Positions 32,013 to 36,029 of a DNA stretch of 36,029 nucleotides are shown piece after piece. The stretch's first letter is position 1. Each line of letters starts with the position of its first letter. The translations under genes and the position numbers were made by a program. The notes beneath the pieces were generated by a model. That model was given only the letters and a program-made list of their open reading frames with translations, ran no database searches and was not told the DNA's origin. This DNA comes from JAWXCF01 sp034440515. GTDB taxonomy: Bacteria > Bacteroidota > Bacteroidia > CAILMK01. The stretch is from positions 1 to 36,029 of the forward strand of contig JAWXCF010000104.1 in NCBI GenBank assembly GCA_034440515.1, read 5' to 3'.

Positions 32013-32372
32013 TTAAAAATCAAGGCCTCCCTCTCTGGCGCCTTCAGCTAATGCTTTTACACGGCCGTGATACAAATAACCATTACGGTCAAATACTACT
32101 CTTTTAACGTTGGCCTGATTGGCGCGTTCTGCTAACATTTTACCGACTAAAACGGCTTGCTCTACTTTAGTTGCTTTTAAGTCAGCATCTAAATTTTTAC
32201 TACTGGCAGACACTAGTGTTACCCCGTCAGTATCATTGATAATCTGGGCATAAATAGAAGTGTTGCTTCGGAATATTGATAACCTTGGTCTTTCCTCACT
32301 ACCAGTTACCCTTTTACGGATACCTTGGCGGATTCTTTTACGTCGGTGTAATTTCTTTTCTATACGATTCAT
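32013..32372 (-). CDS. rplR: 50S ribosomal protein uL18
   Basis: 119 aa 5S rRNA-binding protein. The basic N-terminus (IEKKLHRRKRIRQGIRKRV) is followed by RPRLSIFRSNTSIYAQIIND and the C-terminal VVFDRNGYLYHGRVKALAEG and AREGGLDF. Usual length. It lies 15 bases after rplF. Confidence 0.98.
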   Translation of the reverse strand: MNRIEKKLHRRKRIRQGIRKRVTGSEERPRLSIFRSNTSIYAQIINDTDGVTLVSASSKNLDADLKATKVEQAVLVGKMLAERANQANVKRVVFDRNGYLYHGRVKALAEGAREGGLDF

Positions 32373-32387
32373 AATAATCTATATTTA

Positions 32388-32942
32388 TTATTTACCTGCT
32401 GTTTTACCTGCTTTACGTCTCACCACCTCGCCCACAAAACGGATACCTTTACCTTTATAAGGCTCTGGTTTACGTAATGATCTTATTTTAGCAGCCACAG
32501 CACCTATTAGTTGTTTATCACTACTAGTTAGTGTTATGACTGGGTTTTTACCTTTTTCAGTTAAAGTTACAACTTTGACCTCTTCTGGTAATATTAGGGC
32601 AACCTCGTGCGAATAACCTAAAGTTAAGTCTAATATTTGACCATTGTTTGTAGCCTTATAACCTACACCTACCAATTCTTGGCTGATAGTGTATCCTTCA
32701 TTCACACCAAATACCATATTAGATATTAAGCTGCGATAAAGTCCGTGTAAAGCACGGTGACGTTTCTGCTCAGACGGTCTGGTTACGGTTAATACACCTT
32801 CCTCGATAGCAATCCCAATTTCTGGGTCTACTTTTTGAGTCAAGGTTCCTTTTGGTCCTTTTACTGTTACTACATTGTTACTGGCCACATCTATAGTCAC
32901 ACCTGTTGGTATGGTGATGGGTAGTTTACCTATACGTGACAT
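32388..32942 (-). CDS. rplF: 50S ribosomal protein uL6
   Basis: 184 aa with the two repeated L6 domains. MSRIGKLPITIPTGVTIDVA, VKGPKGTLTQ, LHGLYRSLISNMVFGVNEGY and the C-terminal rRNA-binding RKPEPYKGKGIRFVGEVVRR are all family landmarks. It sits at the base of the large-subunit stalk near the factor-binding site. It lies 27 bases after rpsH. Confidence 0.98.
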   Translation of the reverse strand: MSRIGKLPITIPTGVTIDVASNNVVTVKGPKGTLTQKVDPEIGIAIEEGVLTVTRPSEQKRHRALHGLYRSLISNMVFGVNEGYTISQELVGVGYKATNNGQILDLTLGYSHEVALILPEEVKVVTLTEKGKNPVITLTSSDKQLIGAVAAKIRSLRKPEPYKGKGIRFVGEVVRRKAGKTAGK

Positions 32943-32969
32943 ATTGTTATGTTGATTATAGTATGTTTA

Positions 32970-33368
32970 TTATGAGACGTAACATAGTATCTCGCCACCA
33001 ATATTGGCCACTCGAGCTTCCTTATCTGTCATTATCCCCTTACTGGTAGATATTACAGCTATACCTAGACCATTGATAACACGCGGCAGAGATTCTGCAT
33101 CTTTGTATTGTCTTAGTCCTGGTTTGCTGATGCGGGTCAGGTCTCTAATGGCTGGTTTGCCACTTTCCTGGTCATATTTTAGGGCAATTTTTATATTGCC
33201 TTGGTGATTTTCAGTTTCTTCAAACTTATAACTTAATATGTATCCTTTTTGATACAATATCTGGGTGATAGCCTTTTTTACATTGCTGGCAGGTATTTCA
33301 ACCACTCTGTGGTTAGCCTTTAGTGCATTGCGCAGGCGGGTCAGATAATCTGATATTGGGTCAGTCAT
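32970..33368 (-). CDS. rpsH: 30S ribosomal protein uS8
   Basis: 132 aa 16S rRNA-binding assembly protein. MTDPISDYLTRLRNALKANH at the N-terminus; the C-terminal signature GLGIAVISTSKGIMTDKEAR and NIGGEILCYVS is intact. In E. coli S8 represses the spc operon; no such site was identified here. It lies 15 bases after rpsN. Confidence 0.98.
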   Translation of the reverse strand: MTDPISDYLTRLRNALKANHRVVEIPASNVKKAITQILYQKGYILSYKFEETENHQGNIKIALKYDQESGKPAIRDLTRISKPGLRQYKDAESLPRVINGLGIAVISTSKGIMTDKEARVANIGGEILCYVS

Positions 33369-33383
33369 TTCTTAATTTATTTA

Positions 33384-33653
33384 TTACCAGCTGGCTTTTC
33401 TTACTCCAGGAATTTTACCATTCAATGCCATATCTCTAAATTGGTTACGGCATATACCAAATTGGCGGATGTAACCACGTGGACGACCAGTTAATTGACA
33501 ACGGTTGCGTAAACGAATTGGACTCGCATTACGAGGCAATTTATCTAAACCTTCATAGTCTCCAGCTTCTTTTAAAGCTTTACGCTTCTCTGCATATTTT
33601 TCTACAGTTTTCTTACGCTTTTCATTACGTACTACTACGGATAATCTAGCCAT
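33384..33653 (-). CDS. rpsN: 30S ribosomal protein uS14 (long, zinc-free form)
   Basis: 89 aa. This is the long form with an N-terminal KRKKTVEKYAEKRKALKEAG segment. In the C-terminal part RNRCQLTGRPRGYIRQFGIC the CxxC pairs of the zinc form are broken (C-x-L-T and C-R-N-Q), so it should not need zinc. Part of the small-subunit head. It lies four bases after rplE. Confidence 0.97.
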   Translation of the reverse strand: MARLSVVVRNEKRKKTVEKYAEKRKALKEAGDYEGLDKLPRNASPIRLRNRCQLTGRPRGYIRQFGICRNQFRDMALNGKIPGVRKASW

Positions 33654-33657
33654 ATTA

Positions 33658-34224
33658 TTATGATGCTGTATTTATTATATTTTTAAACGGCATACCCAAT
33701 TCCTTAAGTAATTCATATGCCTCTTTATCGTTATTAGCAGTGGTAACGAATGTGATGTCCATACCCTGAATTCTTGTTATCTTATCGATGTTAATCTCTG
33801 GGAATATGATTTGCTCAGTGATACCAAGGGTGTAGTTTCCTTTACCATCAAAGCCTTTGTCATTCACACCGCGAAAGTCACGTACACGTGGCAACGCTAT
33901 ATTAACCAAACGCTCTAGAAACTCATACATTTTGTCGCCACGCAATGTGCATTTTACCCCAATTGGCATTTTCTCTCTCAATTTAAAGTTTGAGATTGCC
34001 TTTTTAGAGTAAGTAGCTACTGCCTTTTGACCTGCTATAATCGTCATTTCATTTACAGAATTGTCGATTAATTTCTTATCGCTAACTGCTGCACCAACGC
34101 CTTGATTTAAGCAAATCTTTTGCAGGCGTGGAATCTGCATTATATTATCTTTCTCTAGAGAAATTTTTAGCGCTGGGGCTACTTTCTCATCGTATTTAGT
34201 TTTAAAAACCGGAATGTATCTCAT
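33658..34224 (-). CDS. rplE: 50S ribosomal protein uL5
   Basis: 188 aa 5S rRNA-binding protein of the central protuberance. IPRLQKICLNQGVGAAVSDK, AVATYSKKAISNFKLREKMP, GVKCTLRGDKMYEFLERLVN and GKGNYTLGITEQIIFPEINI are typical. Its ATG overlaps the rplX stop by one base (TAATG), so coupling is likely. Confidence 0.98.
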   Translation of the reverse strand: MRYIPVFKTKYDEKVAPALKISLEKDNIMQIPRLQKICLNQGVGAAVSDKKLIDNSVNEMTIIAGQKAVATYSKKAISNFKLREKMPIGVKCTLRGDKMYEFLERLVNIALPRVRDFRGVNDKGFDGKGNYTLGITEQIIFPEINIDKITRIQGMDITFVTTANNDKEAYELLKELGMPFKNIINTAS

Positions 34225-34562
34225 TATTTCAGTTCCTCCCCTGATTTTTTAGTAATTCTCACCATTTTACCGTCTTTTTCTACTCTGCTTATTCTGCTTG
34301 GTATTCCGCTTTTAGGCTCTACTACCATCAGTTTAGAAATATATAGTGGCGCTTCCTCTTGAATACGTCCACCGTCAGGGTTTTGCGCCGACACTTTTTT
34401 GTGTTTCGTCACTATGTTTACCCCTTGTACTATAGCTTTACGCTCAGCAGGCATCATTGTTGATATCGTGCCTGTTTTGCCTTTGTCATCCCCTGATAAT
34501 ACCATTACTGTATCGCCTTTTTTGACGTGCAGTTTGGGGATGTTATTCAACTTTTTTTTCAT
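34224..34562 (-). CDS. rplX: 50S ribosomal protein uL24
   Basis: 112 aa. The KOW motif is at the N-terminus (KKGDTVMVLSGDDKGKTGTI), followed by VQGVNIVTKHKKV and a basic C-terminus. It initiates large-subunit assembly at the 5' end of 23S rRNA. Two bases separate it from rplN; its stop overlaps the rplE start. Confidence 0.97.
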   Translation of the reverse strand: MKKKLNNIPKLHVKKGDTVMVLSGDDKGKTGTISTMMPAERKAIVQGVNIVTKHKKVSAQNPDGGRIQEEAPLYISKLMVVEPKSGIPSRISRVEKDGKMVRITKKSGEELK

Positions 34563-34564
34563 AA

Positions 34565-34933
34565 TTACAATACTTCCGGTGCCAAAGACACGATTTTCAT
34601 AAATTGTTTATCGCGTAATTCACGTGCTACCGGACCGAAAATACGAGTCGCACGGGGTTCGTTAGCTGCATTAAGCAATACACACGCATTCTCGTCAAAT
34701 CTGATGTACGTACCATCTTGTCTGCGTACTTCTTTTCTAACACGAACTACTACTGCTTTACTTACAGCGCCTTTTTTCATAGCGCCTGAGGAAATAGCAC
34801 TTTTCACTGATACCACAATTTTGTCACCCAGGCTGGCGTACCTTTTACCAGTACCGCCCAACACACGAATGCAAAGTACCTCTTTAGCGCCGCTGTTATC
34901 AGCTACTTTTAGTCTTGATTCTTGCTGTATCAT
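34565..34933 (-). CDS. rplN: 50S ribosomal protein uL14
   Basis: 122 aa beta-barrel protein that contacts 16S rRNA across the subunit interface. MIQQESRLKVADNSGAKEVL, VVRVRKEVRRQDGTYIRFDE and GPVARELRDKQFMKIVSLAP match the family along the full length. It begins directly after the rpsQ stop with no gap. Confidence 0.98.
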   Translation of the reverse strand: MIQQESRLKVADNSGAKEVLCIRVLGGTGKRYASLGDKIVVSVKSAISSGAMKKGAVSKAVVVRVRKEVRRQDGTYIRFDENACVLLNAANEPRATRIFGPVARELRDKQFMKIVSLAPEVL

Positions 34934-35212
34934 TTATTTAGCCTTTTCTACTATTTGTGTTAAACGCCATCTTTTATTTTTGCTCAAAGGACGAGTCTCC
35001 ATTATTTCCACGGTATCACCTATGGTACATTCATTTTTCTCGTCGTGAGCCATAAACGTGCTAGTCTTCTTTACGAATTTACCGTAAATAGGGTGTTTCA
35101 CTTTACGCTCTACCATTACTACAATAGATTTTTCCATCTTATTGCTTAGCACTTTTCCTACTATCAGCTTGCGCGATTTTCTTTCGTCGCCAGTTTCGAT
35201 TATCTCACTCAT
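34934..35212 (-). CDS. rpsQ: 30S ribosomal protein uS17
   Basis: 92 aa OB-fold protein of the small subunit. RKLIVGKVLSNKMEKSIVVM, KHPIYGKFVKKTSTFMAHDE and the C-terminal IMETRPLSKNKRWRLTQIVE are family landmarks. An N-terminal MSEIIETGDERKS extension is slightly acidic. It lies four bases after rpmC. Confidence 0.98.
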   Translation of the reverse strand: MSEIIETGDERKSRKLIVGKVLSNKMEKSIVVMVERKVKHPIYGKFVKKTSTFMAHDEKNECTIGDTVEIMETRPLSKNKRWRLTQIVEKAK

Positions 35213-35216
35213 TGGT

Positions 35217-35432
35217 TTAATTATTAACCTGTTGCTCTGTTGCTTTAATCTCTCTACTACGAATCTCTGTTTTGATTCGGGCGATTGTCTTACGTTGCTG
35301 GTTAAGTCTTGCTGGATTCTCTATAGGAGATATAGCGTGGCTCATTCTGCTACGTGTTAATTGAGTTTTCTGCTCGTCTAGAGTAGTTGTCAATTGTGTG
35401 TCGCTTAATTCAATAATGTCTTTTTGTTTCAT
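35217..35432 (-). CDS. rpmC: 50S ribosomal protein uL29
   Basis: 71 aa helical hairpin near the peptide tunnel exit, where SRP and trigger factor dock. MKQKDIIELSDTQLTTTLDE and the second helix PARLNQQRKTIARIKTEIRS fit the family. A short polar C-terminal tail (EIKATEQQVNN) follows. It lies nine bases after rplP. Confidence 0.96.
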   Translation of the reverse strand: MKQKDIIELSDTQLTTTLDEQKTQLTRSRMSHAISPIENPARLNQQRKTIARIKTEIRSREIKATEQQVNN

Positions 35433-35441
35433 CGCATTATT

Positions 35442-35867
35442 TTAGTTTTCCTCCACGTAATCGTGGCGAATGGTGAATTTAGTTGAGATTGGCAATTTTT
35501 GTGCACCAAGTCTCATCGCTTCTCTTGCAGTGTTAAGTGGTACGCCGTCTATTTCAAATATGATGCGTCCCGGTTCCACTACTGCTACCCAATACTCTGG
35601 GTTACCCTTACCCTTACCCATCCTTACCTCTGCAGGTTTGTTGGTAATAGGTTTATCTGGGAATATTCTGATCCACAGTTTACCTTCACGTTTCATATAA
35701 CGTGTAATGGCAATACGAGCTGCTTCTATTTGTCTAGCAGTAATGTAGTGTGGCTCTAAGCATTTTAGGGCAAATGACCCAAAAGCAATTGAACTACCTA
35801 CGTATGCATAACCTTTAATTCGGCTCTTCTGTGTTTTTCTAAATTTCGTTTTCTTTGGCTGTAACAT
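35442..35867 (-). CDS. rplP: 50S ribosomal protein uL16
   Basis: 141 aa. MLQPKKTKFRKTQKSRIKGY, GSFALKCLEPHYITARQIEA, RYMKREGKLWIRIFPDKPIT and MGKGKGNPEYWVAVVEPGRI cover the family's invariant blocks. It organises the tRNA acceptor arm at the peptidyl-transferase centre. A 42-base gap separates it from rpsC. Confidence 0.98.
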   Translation of the reverse strand: MLQPKKTKFRKTQKSRIKGYAYVGSSIAFGSFALKCLEPHYITARQIEAARIAITRYMKREGKLWIRIFPDKPITNKPAEVRMGKGKGNPEYWVAVVEPGRIIFEIDGVPLNTAREAMRLGAQKLPISTKFTIRHDYVEEN

Positions 35868-35909
35868 CTTTGTTAGTCTTTAAATAGAAAGTGTGAATAA
35901 ATGGGCAAT

Positions 35910-36029
35910 TTATGCTTGGCCCCCTCTGTTTTGTCCACCGCCTTGGTTTCCGCCGCCTTGGTTTCCGTCGCCTTGTCCGCCACGATTACCACCTTGGTAT
36001 CCGCCACCACCATGACCACCGCCTTGACC
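35910..36029 (-). CDS. rpsC: 30S ribosomal protein uS3, C-terminal tail only
   Basis: Only the last 39 codons and the stop (TAA, 35910-35912) lie in the window; the gene continues beyond position 36029. The visible part has 22 Gly in 39 residues with Gln, Asn, Arg and His, containing GNQGGGNQGGGQN, and contains no recognisable domain. The identification as rpsC rests on position directly before rplP in the conserved rplV-rpsC-rplP order and on the known Gly/Arg-rich ends of S3 in Bacteroidota. The coding DNA is a short tandem repeat. Confidence 0.8.
   Translation of the reverse strand, partial: GQGGGHGGGGYQGGNRGGQGDGNQGGGNQGGGQNRGGQA

Noticed and set aside
34527..35048. 173-codon open frame on the plus strand over rplN/rpsQ
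   Set aside because: Antisense to two certain ribosomal genes, no family resemblance; the frame stays open because of the codon use of the opposite genes.
35930..36029. CRISPR-like repeats at the right edge
   Set aside because: The repeat is direct, without spacers, and is in frame as a Gly-rich tail of rpsC.

Overview
The window is AT-rich chromosomal DNA from a member of the Bacteroidota, most likely near Chitinophagales/Sphingobacteriales (inference). Three things point there. The 5' end holds a Porin_10-type outer-membrane porin. Genes lack Shine-Dalgarno boxes, and several are preceded by the Bacteroidota -7 box TAnnTTTG. The order rplQ-carA-eno-ftsB follows the alpha ribosomal operon, with C-minus (zinc-free) forms of uS14 and bL36. 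No transposase, integrase, phage gene, CRISPR array, tRNA or rRNA was seen; this is mostly core genome.

Layout. 1-485: remnant of a decayed secreted-protein gene. 486-4368 (+): a tight four-gene run (porin, secreted Lys-tailed protein, SAM methyltransferase, single-HKD phospholipase D-like protein). 4365-5483 (-): MenE-like acyl-CoA ligase, divergent from dxs (5636-7588, +). 7585-10625 (-): M28 peptidase, tsaB and a cysteine-less tandem rhodanese. 10720-13236 (-): rpmH-rnpA-yidD followed by the S41 protease ctp. 13377-16036 (-): accessory secreted proteins, comprising a paralogous pair, a zinc phospholipase C/S1-P1-like protein and a DUF4920-like lipoprotein. 16159-21605 (-): sucA-sucB-lpdA, the complete 2-oxoglutarate dehydrogenase complex. 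21758-23038 (+): pabB. 23041-25845 (-): carA, eno and a FtsB/DivIC-like gene. 25926-36029 (-): rplQ back to the truncated rpsC, i.e. the end of S10, all of spc and all of the alpha operon.

How they work together. The right half is translation and transcription machinery: ribosomal proteins, SecY, IF-1 and RNA polymerase alpha. A consensus promoter in front of infA (29431-29462) probably lets the infA-rplQ segment be expressed separately, and a strong hairpin terminator at 25864-25898 closes it. The middle covers central metabolism (TCA step, enolase, carbamoyl phosphate, folate precursor, isoprenoid precursor, menaquinone) plus tRNA modification, RNase P and envelope proteases.

I found no obvious new defence or mobile system. 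The observations most worth a second look are the decayed gene at the left edge, the paralogous two-cysteine secreted proteins, the catalytically dead rhodanese in the tsaB operon, the interlocked CTAA stop codons at convergent gene ends, the strand-specific G-U terminator hairpins, and the low-complexity tails on S3 and L17.
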